Shown here piece by piece: positions 8,800-17,808 of a stretch of DNA of 64,000 nt. The notes under the pieces are model-generated. The model ran no database searches, was not told the DNA's origin, and was given only the letters and a program-made list of their open reading frames with translations. Made by a program: the position numbers and the translations under genes. Each line of letters begins with the position of its first letter. Position 1 is the stretch's first letter. Source of the DNA: an uncultured Bacteroidales bacterium (lineage in GTDB: Bacteria > Bacteroidota > Bacteroidia > Bacteroidales > Paludibacteraceae); contig ONBH01000002.1 in assembly GCA_900316005.1 (NCBI GenBank), forward strand, positions 83,819-147,818, given 5' to 3'.

Positions 8800-10506
8800 T
8801 TATTTATCGTGTTTGTGTTCGTAGAGTGCTTCTTCTACATTGATGATGTAGTCTGCCATCTTCTCCAATTCGAGGACGATATCCATGTAGTTGACACCGG
8901 TTCCATAGTCGTAGAGGTGTTCGGTGATATCCTGCATGTTGCGGATTTTGAGTTCATCGCGCAGGTTGTTGATTTCGTTCTCCATATTGGTCATATCGAG
9001 GAACTCCTTGCGGGTGATGTTAATATTCTCAAGTGCCTCAACCATCTTGGCTTCTGCGCTGCTGACCAGGTACATCATCAGTTCTACATTCTTCTCCTGC
9101 TCTTCGGTGAAGACCACCTTGTTCTCATGCTTATGGCGGATGTAGCGCGAGAGGTTGTAGTTGGCATCGCCCACCGACTCTAACTCGCCTACGATACGTA
9201 GCATCTTGTGCACCTCACGCTTGGACTGCTCGGACAGACGACCATCGGCCACCTGGTTCAGGTATTGTGCAATCTCGTATTCCATACGGTCGCATATACC
9301 TTCGTATTTCTCCACGCGTGAGAACGTCATGGCAAACTCGGTGCTGTCCTTCTCGTTGAAGAGGTCATGAATCATGCCAACCATACGTTGGGTGCGAACG
9401 GCAAAGACTTGAATCTCCTTCCAGGCTTGCAGGATGGACAACTCGGAGGTGGACATCAGGCCACCGGAGATGAAGTGCAACTCGCGGTCGGTGTCTTTCT
9501 GCTCGGGCTTGGATGGGATAAGCCACATAACTAATTTCTCCATCAGCGGCACCATCCAGATGAGAATGAGGGTGTTGGTTACGTTGAAGGCGGTGTGAAA
9601 GGTGGCCAGGATGGCATTGAGTTTGTCAGGCGATACATTGCTGGGTACACCAGGCTCGAAGTCCACACCCCACAACCGGCATACGCCGCCCACGAAGATG
9701 CGGAAGATGCAGAGCACCCAGATGACGCCGAAGAGGTTAAATACCAAGTGTGCCAGGGCAGCACGGCGTGCCTGCACCGAGGCGGAGAGGGCTACCACGT
9801 TAGAGGTAATGGTTGTACCGATATTCTCGCCCAAGACGAGTGCGATACCCATGTCGATAGGCAGTACGTGCGCCGAGCAGAGTGTCATGGTGATAGCCAT
9901 GATGGCTGCCGAACTCTGTACCGCAAAGGTCAGTATGCCGCCGACCAGCAGGTACAGAAAGTAACTACCGTAGCCCCAACTGGAGGTGGCAATGAAGAAG
10001 TTGCGAACGGGTGCCATCTGGTCTAATTGCATCTCGGTGGCATTGATCTTCAGCGTCGTCAGACCCAAGAGCATGAATGACAGACCAATGAGGAAATCAC
10101 CTAAGTTGGCATTCTTCTTCATGTAAATCAACATGACCGCCAGGGCAATAAGTGTATAGACAACCAGCCTCAGGTCAAACGAACCGCCGCCCAGTACCAT
10201 GATCCATGCCGTAAAGGTCGTTCCGATATTGGCACCCATGATGACGGAGATTGCCTGGCTCAGCGTGAGAATACCCGCTGATACGAAGCTGACGGTCATC
10301 ACCGTAGTGGCTGTGGATGACTGCACGGCAGCTGTGATTCCTGCACCTGTCAACACGCCGGTGAAGCGGTTGGTGGTCATGGTGCCCAGTACATTACTCA
10401 GTTTGCTACCTGCCATCTTCTGCAGGCCTTCACTCATCACTTTCATTCCGTACATCAGCATGGCTACGGAACCAAAGAGCGTGATAATCTGTAAAGCTAA
10501 TTCCAT
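8800..10506 (-). CDS. Na/Pi cotransporter family protein with PhoU-like domain
   Basis: A 568-residue inner-membrane transporter predicted to couple sodium and phosphate movement. Two inverted repeats each carry the family QSS motif (QSSTATT at 62-68 and QSSAAIM near 195), with GANIGTT and GENIGTT loops. After about eight hydrophobic segments, the C-terminal 200 residues form a charged helical PhoU-like domain. Phosphate uptake regulation is a reasonable inference; direction and substrate are not proven. It is the last gene of the long minus-strand run. A heptamer-like array separates it from the polymerase gene upstream. Confidence 0.9.
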   Translation of the reverse strand: MELALQIITLFGSVAMLMYGMKVMSEGLQKMAGSKLSNVLGTMTTNRFTGVLTGAGITAAVQSSTATTVMTVSFVSAGILTLSQAISVIMGANIGTTFTAWIMVLGGGSFDLRLVVYTLIALAVMLIYMKKNANLGDFLIGLSFMLLGLTTLKINATEMQLDQMAPVRNFFIATSSWGYGSYFLYLLVGGILTFAVQSSAAIMAITMTLCSAHVLPIDMGIALVLGENIGTTITSNVVALSASVQARRAALAHLVFNLFGVIWVLCIFRIFVGGVCRLWGVDFEPGVPSNVSPDKLNAILATFHTAFNVTNTLILIWMVPLMEKLVMWLIPSKPEQKDTDRELHFISGGLMSTSELSILQAWKEIQVFAVRTQRMVGMIHDLFNEKDSTEFAMTFSRVEKYEGICDRMEYEIAQYLNQVADGRLSEQSKREVHKMLRIVGELESVGDANYNLSRYIRHKHENKVVFTEEQEKNVELMMYLVSSAEAKMVEALENINITRKEFLDMTNMENEINNLRDELKIRNMQDITEHLYDYGTGVNYMDIVLELEKMADYIINVEEALYEHKHDK

Positions 10507-10525
10507 ATAGTGTTATTTTTGTTTT

Positions 10526-10566
10526 TTCGTAGTTTGCGTATTTTACGTAGTTTTCGTTGTTTGCGT
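10526..10566. repeat. 7/8-bp array (ACTACG type)
   Basis: On the minus strand the words ACGCAAAC, AACGAAA, AACTACG, AAAATACG repeat. The last residues (QTTKTT) and the stop codon of the upstream polymerase gene are encoded within the array. Confidence 0.7.
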
Positions 10567-11823
10567 TATGCAGGTTGCACCGTATAGCATGAGTAGGGCT
10601 ATGAGCCTCAGTCCGGCTGTATCCGCGTAGCCGAATAACCAGAACCCGCCTTGCATGGCGATGCAGGTTACCATATATAGTAATAGCAGTTGGTGGAAGG
10701 CGAGGCTTGCCTTACCTTGGTCGTCAGTCCGCGCACGGGTGGCGATGACGACGAGCATATTGAAGATGAGGAAGATGAACACCGTCTTCCACGGACCGAA
10801 ATCCAGGGTGAAGTCACCCACAAAGGTGTAGAAGACGTTATCATCCATCTTGAGGTCGGGGTATTTATCGCGTCTCTCCTGGAAGTTCTTGGGCGTATTG
10901 TACGGGTCGATGACGCGTTTGAGTAGGTTAATGGTGCGGTCGCCGTGACGAGTACCACCGGCATCGAGTCCATAGTTGTTGAAGTTCAGGTTCGCCTGCC
11001 CGATGTAGTACACCACGGACCCGACGGCACCACCCTGACGTTGGTCAAAGCGGCTCAGCGTGATGGCTGCCAGGGGGATACTCAGTACCAGAATAAGCCC
11101 CAGACCCAGGATGTTCACCCATCGGCGTAAGCGTTCGCCGAGATACCTGCGTAGCAGAAAATAGGCTCCGATAAAGGTGAGTAGTGTCGTCACGGTGTTG
11201 CTTCGCTGCCCGCTGAGAATGGGGGTCAGCAGTACAATGCCGATAGCGATACTCAATCCGGCGATGATAAGCGGATGACGCTGCTTGAGCGTCAGGTAAT
11301 AGAAGAACAGCAGTAGTGCCAGGTCGGAGAGGGCGTTGAGTAGGATACTGGGTATATTTGAGATACCCGAACCCGCTTCTTCCGATTCAGCGAGTGCCTC
11401 GGAGTACAGTTCCTGGCCGGCGGAGCTATCCTGCAGTAGTCGTAAGAAACTACCATCCTGCAAGTGCTTTAGTAGCGTTGGTATGCACGCCAAGGCGGAG
11501 AGGATGATGATGACGCTCAGGGTATTCAGTATCCACATCTTGGGTTCGATGATGGTCGTAACATTGCTTTTGTGGAAACGAATCAGCGGCCATAGGGCGA
11601 GTAGCAGCATGCAGTATAGATATACAAACGGCCAGAGCCGCATGGGTAGGAACACGTAGTACTCGCCGTCGGCGTGGCGGAAGAGAAAGAGTGAGAACAC
11701 GGCGTAGCCGATATACGAGACGATGATGAGCCATCCGGCATCGCGTTCCTGTCCCCGCCGCCGGTACACCAGCAGCGTCACCACCCAGAGTAGCAGATAC
11801 AATATTAAATAGAACGTATCCAT
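10543..11823 (-). CDS. O-antigen/repeat-unit polymerase-like membrane protein (first copy)
   Basis: A 426-residue polytopic membrane protein with about eleven hydrophobic segments and a large periplasmic loop near residues 260-335. The FYTFVGDFTLDFGPW segment after that loop resembles Wzy-type oligosaccharide polymerases of Bacteroidota, which join lipid-linked repeat units in the periplasm. Sequence divergence within Wzy makes the call structural rather than exact; an O-antigen ligase is the main alternative. It overlaps the flippase gene by 19 bases. Its base composition is closer to the flanking housekeeping genes than to the cassette upstream. The C-terminal tail comes from a repeat array. 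Confidence 0.7.
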   Translation of the reverse strand: MDTFYLILYLLLWVVTLLVYRRRGQERDAGWLIIVSYIGYAVFSLFLFRHADGEYYVFLPMRLWPFVYLYCMLLLALWPLIRFHKSNVTTIIEPKMWILNTLSVIIILSALACIPTLLKHLQDGSFLRLLQDSSAGQELYSEALAESEEAGSGISNIPSILLNALSDLALLLFFYYLTLKQRHPLIIAGLSIAIGIVLLTPILSGQRSNTVTTLLTFIGAYFLLRRYLGERLRRWVNILGLGLILVLSIPLAAITLSRFDQRQGGAVGSVVYYIGQANLNFNNYGLDAGGTRHGDRTINLLKRVIDPYNTPKNFQERRDKYPDLKMDDNVFYTFVGDFTLDFGPWKTVFIFLIFNMLVVIATRARTDDQGKASLAFHQLLLLYMVTCIAMQGGFWLFGYADTAGLRLIALLMLYGATCITQTTKTT

Positions 11824-13169
11824 AATTCCTTAATAACAGTGTATGGCCATTTCCAGTTCTGGTAGGCCAGTTGGGCGATACCGGGTGCCAGAATCATCGC
11901 CCAAAGTCCGCCGTGTAGCCCCCATAGCCCGATGACGAGCAGCACGATGGTGGCTGCGCCGCTGACAAGCGAGGGAATGAAGAACGGTATCTTGTTGTCT
12001 GCCATAATGAAATGAGCTGCTGTTGCGTGGTTCTGTTCTAACCATCGAATCAGAATCATGGTGCTTAGCATTGCTGTACCTACAAAACGTGTCTCACTGC
12101 CAATAAGAGCTAATACCTCATTGCCCCATAGAACCCATATAAGTCCGCCAAACAGCATTGTTCCTATCAAGAACAAAACACTGAAGATATATTTCTGCCG
12201 TAGTTGAAGTATGTTATTCGTAGCTCGGTATTCTGCCAACTTAGGCTGGAACGCCATGCAATACACCATCCCGCCGTGCACCAGAATATCCAAGACTTGC
12301 ATCGTTACTCCGTAGCAGCCGATCTCTTGCAGGGTTAAGAAAATTGATCCAAGAAACATGGATGACTTGTTGATAAGGAATCCTCCTAATTGCGTCAGAC
12401 CGATTTTGATGGCATTCGGGCTCATGACCGCCAGCAGTTCTTTCTCATCGCGGTTACTATCAACTTGTGCCAGATGTTCCCTCATCTGCTTGTCGAAGAA
12501 TACCCGCTTCATCAGGAATCGTCTCACCAACGTGGAGAGTAACTGAGCGCTGACAATAGCACTCAGTCCCCAACCTGCATAGATCATCCCCACGGCAGCA
12601 ACCAAATAGAGCAGTTGTCCCACAATCATGATCTGCTGCGTGCGTTTGACGTAGCCTTTGCCCTGCACCAGAGCGTCGTAGTAGAAGGTGTAGAGATTAT
12701 AGCTGTTGATGGTAATGAGCAGCACCCAGGCGATGAGTGCATCGGTGCGATTGCCGGAGTATTTGCTAAGGATATAAAGTATATACACTGTTCCGAACGA
12801 GGCTAAGAGCAGCAATACTGTGATAGCCATTCGCCCATAGAAAATCCGCATGGCAGCGATGACACTCTTGAGTAGTCCGTAGTCGGGTTCATTACCCTGC
12901 TCGGCCGGGGCGATGCCTTCCCTGCGCAACTCCTTGACGCCGGAGAAGATATAGGTTATGTTTCGCGAAAAGGTAGGCCTGAAACCGAAGTCCAGGAGTG
13001 TTACCAATAAGGTGATGGTCTGGAACAATTGCCAGATACCCACCGTCTCAGCGGACATCTTATGCAGGATGAATGGCAGGAGTATCAATCCTGCGCCTAT
13101 CATCATGACAGTGGCTGCATAACTCCAAGCGACATCTTTCTTACCAATATGTTCGATTCCTGTGGTCAT
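11805..13169 (-). CDS. Wzx-type polysaccharide flippase (first copy)
   Basis: A 454-residue MATE/MVF-fold membrane protein with about 12-14 hydrophobic segments. It is predicted to flip undecaprenyl-linked oligosaccharides across the inner membrane. The DFGFRPTFSRNI segment near residues 60-71 is similar to the DFGF/DYG motif of polysaccharide exporters. It overlaps the polymerase by 19 bases and the glycosyltransferase by one base (TAATG), so these three genes are translationally linked. A second, different flippase lies at 20260-21780, so this locus carries two. Confidence 0.8.
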   Translation of the reverse strand: MTTGIEHIGKKDVAWSYAATVMMIGAGLILLPFILHKMSAETVGIWQLFQTITLLVTLLDFGFRPTFSRNITYIFSGVKELRREGIAPAEQGNEPDYGLLKSVIAAMRIFYGRMAITVLLLLASFGTVYILYILSKYSGNRTDALIAWVLLITINSYNLYTFYYDALVQGKGYVKRTQQIMIVGQLLYLVAAVGMIYAGWGLSAIVSAQLLSTLVRRFLMKRVFFDKQMREHLAQVDSNRDEKELLAVMSPNAIKIGLTQLGGFLINKSSMFLGSIFLTLQEIGCYGVTMQVLDILVHGGMVYCMAFQPKLAEYRATNNILQLRQKYIFSVLFLIGTMLFGGLIWVLWGNEVLALIGSETRFVGTAMLSTMILIRWLEQNHATAAHFIMADNKIPFFIPSLVSGAATIVLLVIGLWGLHGGLWAMILAPGIAQLAYQNWKWPYTVIKELWIRSI

Positions 13170-14161
13170 TATTTAATATTTAGTAATCCGATAATAGTTC
13201 CGATACCATAGCTGCAATGTACTAAGAAAAAGAGTAAGAACAGTATGAAAAAAAACTTCCATCCATATGCCCTGCATGCCGAAATATCAGCTATGAAAGC
13301 TGCTATGAAATAGATGGTTAATAAAGCAAGTAGTGCCCATTTTCCCCATACGGAAAAGAAGGCGGCAACTATTCCGATAATCATTGCTATGACAAAGCAA
13401 AACGGTACGAGGTGTCTTAGACCGATGGCTCTTGGGTCTACATAGACCAGATTCCCGATTGACTTACCATTGAGGTACATTTGTCTCATGCTGGAACTGA
13501 TGGTAGCTCGAGCATAGTAGTATGATTGTATCTGGGGATCAAACCATACTTTGTAACCGGCTTGTCGTATTCTTGAGTTATATTCATTATCCTCGCCTCG
13601 TGCCAAATCGGCTCGCATTCCTCCAACGTGCTCAATAACTTCTCTTCGAAAGGCGCCAAATGGCACGCTATCTACTTCTTTAGCTTTTGTACCAACGCGG
13701 AAATCTGCACCGCCGATGCCGAAACGCAAGTGATTAAGCAACGCGTTAGCTTGCGCTACAAGGTGATTGTTCTGAGGAATTATCTTACATTGTCCTCCAA
13801 CATTGCCATAATCCTCATGCTCCTCTAATAATTGGATGCATCGCTCAATATAGTGTTGTTCGTATTGTGCATGTGCATCCATACGTATAATATATTTTCC
13901 TTTTGATTCCTTAACTCCGATATTGAACGCTGCTGATTGATAGCGGTGTGGATTATCTATTAGGCGTATGTTGGGATAAGAAGAAGATATTACTTGTACG
14001 ATTTCGCGTGTATGATCCTTGCTGCCTCCATCCACAACGAGCACTTCGCACGCATCAGAAAAATATGTTTGATTCTGTACTGACAACAAGCAACGTTCAA
14101 TGAATTTCTCTTCATTGAGTGTAGGTATAATAACAACAATATTGTTCGTGGCTTTATTCAT
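13169..14161 (-). CDS. family 2 glycosyltransferase with C-terminal membrane segments
   Basis: A 330-residue GT-A fold transferase. The N-terminal IPTLNEE (12-18), VVDGGSKD (42-49) and acidic DAHA (95-98, the metal/nucleotide site) are followed by a GEDNEYNSR acceptor motif. Three or four hydrophobic segments occupy roughly residues 240-330. It probably adds a sugar to a lipid-linked intermediate at the cytoplasmic face of the inner membrane; donor and acceptor are unknown. It is the only recognisable glycosyltransferase in the cassette, so other sugars must come from genes elsewhere. It overlaps its neighbours on both sides and is A+T-rich. Confidence 0.88.
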   Translation of the reverse strand: MNKATNNIVVIIPTLNEEKFIERCLLSVQNQTYFSDACEVLVVDGGSKDHTREIVQVISSSYPNIRLIDNPHRYQSAAFNIGVKESKGKYIIRMDAHAQYEQHYIERCIQLLEEHEDYGNVGGQCKIIPQNNHLVAQANALLNHLRFGIGGADFRVGTKAKEVDSVPFGAFRREVIEHVGGMRADLARGEDNEYNSRIRQAGYKVWFDPQIQSYYYARATISSSMRQMYLNGKSIGNLVYVDPRAIGLRHLVPFCFVIAMIIGIVAAFFSVWGKWALLALLTIYFIAAFIADISACRAYGWKFFFILFLLFFLVHCSYGIGTIIGLLNIK

Positions 14162-14726
14162 GGGTTACGGGATATTGGTTGTGCATGTCAGCTAAGAATT
14201 TTTTAGCATTCTCAGGTGGTAGATAATAATAATTATGTCGCTGGAGTTCACCAATAATACTATTAGGAAAACGTTTGCGTAGCATTTTGGCAGGCGTTCC
14301 TACCATAATTGTATAAGGCGCAACGTCTTTTAAAACGACGCTGTGAGCTCCGATGACAGCTCCATCTCCGATGGTTATACCCTGCCGGATAAAGGCTCCT
14401 GCACCAATCCATACATCATGACCAAGTATTGTTCGGCGGCTCGTGATATGAAGTGAAGATATACTATTGGAGGTGGAATAATCCCAAAATGCATGTTCTT
14501 CACCCCCAATAATGCAGTGAGGAGCAATTGAGCAGTAGTTACCGATATCAACATTGTTGAGCACCGAGAAATTTCCTATGTAGTTGTAATTGCCTATCCT
14601 GCAGCCGTTCAGCAATACATGTTCGGTAATAAAGTTTTTTTTGCCGAACGAGTTGTGTCTTAGCTTGTAAAGGGGAATCCTTAGTGCTGCTACGAAGTGA
14701 TGTAATTTGTTGAGAAATCTGGCCAT
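14154..14726 (-). CDS. hexapeptide-repeat acyltransferase (CatB/WbbJ-like)
   Basis: A 190-residue left-handed beta-helix protein. Repeats of the form [IV]Gxxxx start near residue 33 and run to about 150, and the C-terminal signature VIGAHSVVLKDVAPYTIMVG is typical of sugar O-acetyltransferases. It likely O-acetylates a sugar in the surface glycan using acetyl-CoA in the cytoplasm. The acceptor is not known. It overlaps the glycosyltransferase by 8 bases and sits 2 bases after licD, inside the A+T-rich cassette. Confidence 0.85.
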   Translation of the reverse strand: MARFLNKLHHFVAALRIPLYKLRHNSFGKKNFITEHVLLNGCRIGNYNYIGNFSVLNNVDIGNYCSIAPHCIIGGEEHAFWDYSTSNSISSLHITSRRTILGHDVWIGAGAFIRQGITIGDGAVIGAHSVVLKDVAPYTIMVGTPAKMLRKRFPNSIIGELQRHNYYYLPPENAKKFLADMHNQYPVTHE

Positions 14727-14728
14727 AT

Positions 14729-15637
14729 TTATTTGGTAGGGAGTTGGAATTGAACAATAAAATGCCGCTCGCGCTTTTCTACGGGAGGTAATTGCATGTA
14801 ATCTTTGTACAAATTACGAAGATAAGAATCGTAGTCATTAGGGATGAGGACAGTAATTCCTTCAAATAGTGCCTCGCGTGCAGGCATATAAACTTCGCGT
14901 GGGAAGATTTCGCCGTTGTAGTACTTGCGCCCTGTGGGGATACCCCATGGACGGTCTTCACGTTCAGAAGATACGAATTGGTCATACCACCACACCCATT
15001 TGCGGTGTGGAATGATTCCCAAAATGTTGCCGAGCAAAACTTTCAGCCTATATCGCTGATACATTCGCTTATCAGATTGCATATACTCACGCAGAGTCTT
15101 ACTCCGGAACTGGGAGTAGAATACAACAATTGATGCGAATTGTAGTGCGTTAGCAATTAGTCCTTTGATTATTTGCCCTATTTTTGTTTTCGGAACTGCA
15201 TCTAATGCAAACACATCTATTGCTATGCCTTTTGGAAAAGGTGTATTGTCGCTGTAAACATCTACGTTTAAGGAATCTTTTCGATAAATCTTCATGAATA
15301 CATTTTTGGCATCGGTCTCTGCATTTGGGGTATTGAATTCATATTTCGGTCCCAACTCGCCTTTTTCCAACAACTTTATTAGAGCATCATAGTCTTTGCG
15401 TGGCATTAGAAGATCTAAATCGTCGTCCCACGGAATAAACCCTTTATGTCGAATAGCACCAAGGCAACTTCCACCGCACAACATGCAGATTAGTCCATGT
15501 TTTTTGCATAAAGCTGATACATCCTGATAGATATCTAATAGGCTCTTCTTGAGTTGTGCAGATTCTTCCTTTGAAAGTTCGCGCAGGTAGTGTGTGCGAT
15601 GTGCTAACTCATTCATTAATTCAAAATCTGATTTCAT
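14729..15637 (-). CDS. LicD/fukutin-family phosphotransferase
   Basis: A 302-residue nucleotidyltransferase-fold protein of the LicD family. The diagnostic segment CGGSCLGAIRHKGFIPW runs into the acidic DDDLD motif at residues 71-75. Family members move phosphocholine (LicD) or ribitol-5-phosphate from CDP-ribitol (fukutin, FKRP) onto glycans. Because a fused CDP-ribitol synthase lies two genes upstream in the same run, phosphoribitol is the more likely donor here; this is inference from context. The protein is probably cytoplasmic or membrane-associated. Codon use is A+T-rich like its neighbours. Confidence 0.85.
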   Translation of the reverse strand: MKSDFELMNELAHRTHYLRELSKEESAQLKKSLLDIYQDVSALCKKHGLICMLCGGSCLGAIRHKGFIPWDDDLDLLMPRKDYDALIKLLEKGELGPKYEFNTPNAETDAKNVFMKIYRKDSLNVDVYSDNTPFPKGIAIDVFALDAVPKTKIGQIIKGLIANALQFASIVVFYSQFRSKTLREYMQSDKRMYQRYRLKVLLGNILGIIPHRKWVWWYDQFVSSEREDRPWGIPTGRKYYNGEIFPREVYMPAREALFEGITVLIPNDYDSYLRNLYKDYMQLPPVEKRERHFIVQFQLPTK

Positions 15638-15646
15638 AGATTGTAT

Positions 15647-16411
15647 TTATTTAAGTATGATGTCTATTATCCCTGGGATATGATCCGACAAGTGTGCTGA
15701 ATAATCAACTCGGGAATCAATAATCCTAATGGAGGGGGAATTCTTGATTAATATCCAGTCATATTTGTAAATAGGATTCCAACTAGAGAACGTATTTTCT
15801 CCTTTTGGTAACGCATCTCTCCAACCATTAAAAAAGTGGTGAACCAATCCTTCTTCGGGGGTGGAGTTTAAATCTCCGCAAACTATTTTAATACCTGTGT
15901 ACTTATTTATTAATTTGCGAATGTGTCGCATCTGAACCCGCCTATTCCGTATATCCAAGCTGAGATGTGTGTTGCAAAGCGTAATTGTTTTTTCGTTTAG
16001 ACACCATTGAACAAGCATCATTGCCCGTGGCTCTTTTTGATCCACTATTTGCGGAAGCGGAATGGTTAAGACACTTTGAATAGGAGATTTTGACAGAATT
16101 CCCATGCCGTAGTAACCTCCGGTAGGATGAGCGTTAATACTGCTGAATACTGGAAACATGTTGGTATAAAAACCTAATTCCAACATCTGATTCTTATTGT
16201 GTTGCGCAGGAGCTTCAGGTCGTTGAACTTGATAGTCCACTTCTTGGAGAGCTACGATGTCCGGATCGTATTGCTTAATATAACAAGCTAATTCCTCTAA
16301 AGAGGTCATCGCAATAGAGTATACGTTAAACGTCATAATGCGTAAGGTATCCTGTGCATAAGTAAATGTACAAGTGATGCACAGTAGTATGAATAATATT
16401 AAGCGTTTCAT
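15647..16411 (-). CDS. secreted endonuclease/exonuclease/phosphatase-fold protein
   Basis: A 254-residue protein with a signal peptide (about residues 1-19, ending TYA) and a full EEP (DNase I/sphingomyelinase) domain: MTFNVYS, ALQEVD (metal Glu), CNTHLS, GDLNSTPEE and the terminal SDHIP. All expected catalytic positions are present, so it should hydrolyse phosphodiesters in the periplasm or outside. It sits inside the glycan cassette between licD and the CDP-ribitol synthase, which suggests a phosphodiester glycan as substrate rather than DNA; that is inference. The chosen start is ATG at 16411, as the next in-frame start upstream is a TTG. Confidence 0.82.
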   Translation of the reverse strand: MKRLILFILLCITCTFTYAQDTLRIMTFNVYSIAMTSLEELACYIKQYDPDIVALQEVDYQVQRPEAPAQHNKNQMLELGFYTNMFPVFSSINAHPTGGYYGMGILSKSPIQSVLTIPLPQIVDQKEPRAMMLVQWCLNEKTITLCNTHLSLDIRNRRVQMRHIRKLINKYTGIKIVCGDLNSTPEEGLVHHFFNGWRDALPKGENTFSSWNPIYKYDWILIKNSPSIRIIDSRVDYSAHLSDHIPGIIDIILK

Positions 16412-16437
16412 AGAATCCAAAGTAGTGATTACCGATC

Positions 16438-17808
16438 TTATTTTTTACGCCTGACATCAATTACTTCGCCAGTTGAGGTTGAGAAAACGGTATTAAGGGA
16501 TACGATGGCTACATCTTCGGCAGGTAGCAGTGTGCCTTCGGGTTCATTGCCAAAATTTTGAATTCGCATGGGTGTTTTTGTACGTTCGGGATTGATGCAG
16601 TTGATGCGGATACCGAATCCATACCATTCTTCAGCAATGGCCTGTACAAAATTCACGATGGCAGCTTTAGTAGCGGAGTAGATGCTGTACATCATGCGCC
16701 CTCGAGTGTAACTGCTACTGGTGTAAAAGAGTAAGGAACCGCGGGTCTTTCGTAGATAAGGGAATGCTTCTCGTGCCACATTAATCACACCCAATAAGTT
16801 CACGTTTAGCGAATTCTGAATAGAAGTCTGCGACATACTGCTGAGTGCTTCTTTTACCAATATGCCAGCTGTGTTGACAACTATATCGATGCGACCTTCT
16901 TTTTCTGCTACTTGTCGGAGGGCTTCCCGCACATTTGTATTGACGGATACGTCGCAGTTATTTTGAGAGCGTGAGAAAGAATAAACGTGGGCATTGTAAC
17001 CTTGCGCAATTTTTAGTATCTCACCACCAATTCCGTAGCTACCACCGAAGATGACAAGTACCTTGTTCTGTAGTCCCGTTATAGCTTCAGGGGATAAACA
17101 CTTCTGATTACCGCTTGTAGTTCGTAGTTGGAAGAGTTTGTCCAATAGGAATAAGTCTTCGATATACGTCAATTTCATGTTTGAATTCTCACCTGCCACT
17201 ACATAAATTGGCTCTTCTGGCAGGTATCTACGGACTGTGCCGCAATCGTCAGTCGTGGCAAAATTAGGGTCGGCTAAAGCTAAATCATAAGCTTTTTTTA
17301 TGATACCGCGTTTGAAACACTGTGGGGTTTGTCCATTGCGTAAAGATGAACGGTTTGGAATAAAATCAATACATTCGTCTGGTGTGACGGAAACAATCGT
17401 ATCGGTCGTCTTCACCGCTACATCTACTGCATTAAATTGTTGCAAAGCCTTGATGCAACTTTCGATAATATGTTCACTTACCAGCGGGCGTACAGCATCA
17501 TGGAAAATCAGATTGGTCTCGTCATCCGTATAAGCATTGATGGCAGCCAAACTGCTTTCATATCGATCTTTGCCACCGTTTAGAATCTTTTTAACTTTCT
17601 TGTATTGGTTTCGTACGACAAGTTCCTCTACATGAGCAACATAATCAGGCTTGCTGACTACGCATATTTCATCAATAGCTGCACAACCTTCGAACACATC
17701 AATGGTGTGTTCCAAAACCTGCTTGCCGGCTACTTTCAAAAACTGTTTCGGAATATCGTCTCCTAAACGATAGCCGCTTCCTCCTGCTAAAATAACTGCG
17801 ATATTCAT
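16438..17808 (-). CDS. bifunctional cytidylyltransferase / short-chain reductase, CDP-ribitol synthase type
   Basis: A 456-residue fusion. Residues 1 to about 235 are an IspD/TarI-like cytidylyltransferase (LAGGSGYRLGDDIPKQF; FHDAVRPLV). Residues about 248-456 are an SDR reductase with GGSYGIGG (near 254), NTAG, and the Tyr-x3-Lys pair in YSATKAA (near 378). This domain order is that of Haemophilus influenzae Bcs1/Acs1, which reduces ribulose-5-phosphate and activates ribitol-5-phosphate with CTP. CDP-ribitol is therefore the predicted product, and LicD and Stealth the likely users. Another polyol or isoprenoid role is less likely given the fusion. It overlaps the polymerase by 4 bases (ATGA). 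Confidence 0.83.
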   Translation of the reverse strand: MNIAVILAGGSGYRLGDDIPKQFLKVAGKQVLEHTIDVFEGCAAIDEICVVSKPDYVAHVEELVVRNQYKKVKKILNGGKDRYESSLAAINAYTDDETNLIFHDAVRPLVSEHIIESCIKALQQFNAVDVAVKTTDTIVSVTPDECIDFIPNRSSLRNGQTPQCFKRGIIKKAYDLALADPNFATTDDCGTVRRYLPEEPIYVVAGENSNMKLTYIEDLFLLDKLFQLRTTSGNQKCLSPEAITGLQNKVLVIFGGSYGIGGEILKIAQGYNAHVYSFSRSQNNCDVSVNTNVREALRQVAEKEGRIDIVVNTAGILVKEALSSMSQTSIQNSLNVNLLGVINVAREAFPYLRKTRGSLLFYTSSSYTRGRMMYSIYSATKAAIVNFVQAIAEEWYGFGIRINCINPERTKTPMRIQNFGNEPEGTLLPAEDVAIVSLNTVFSTSTGEVIDVRRKK

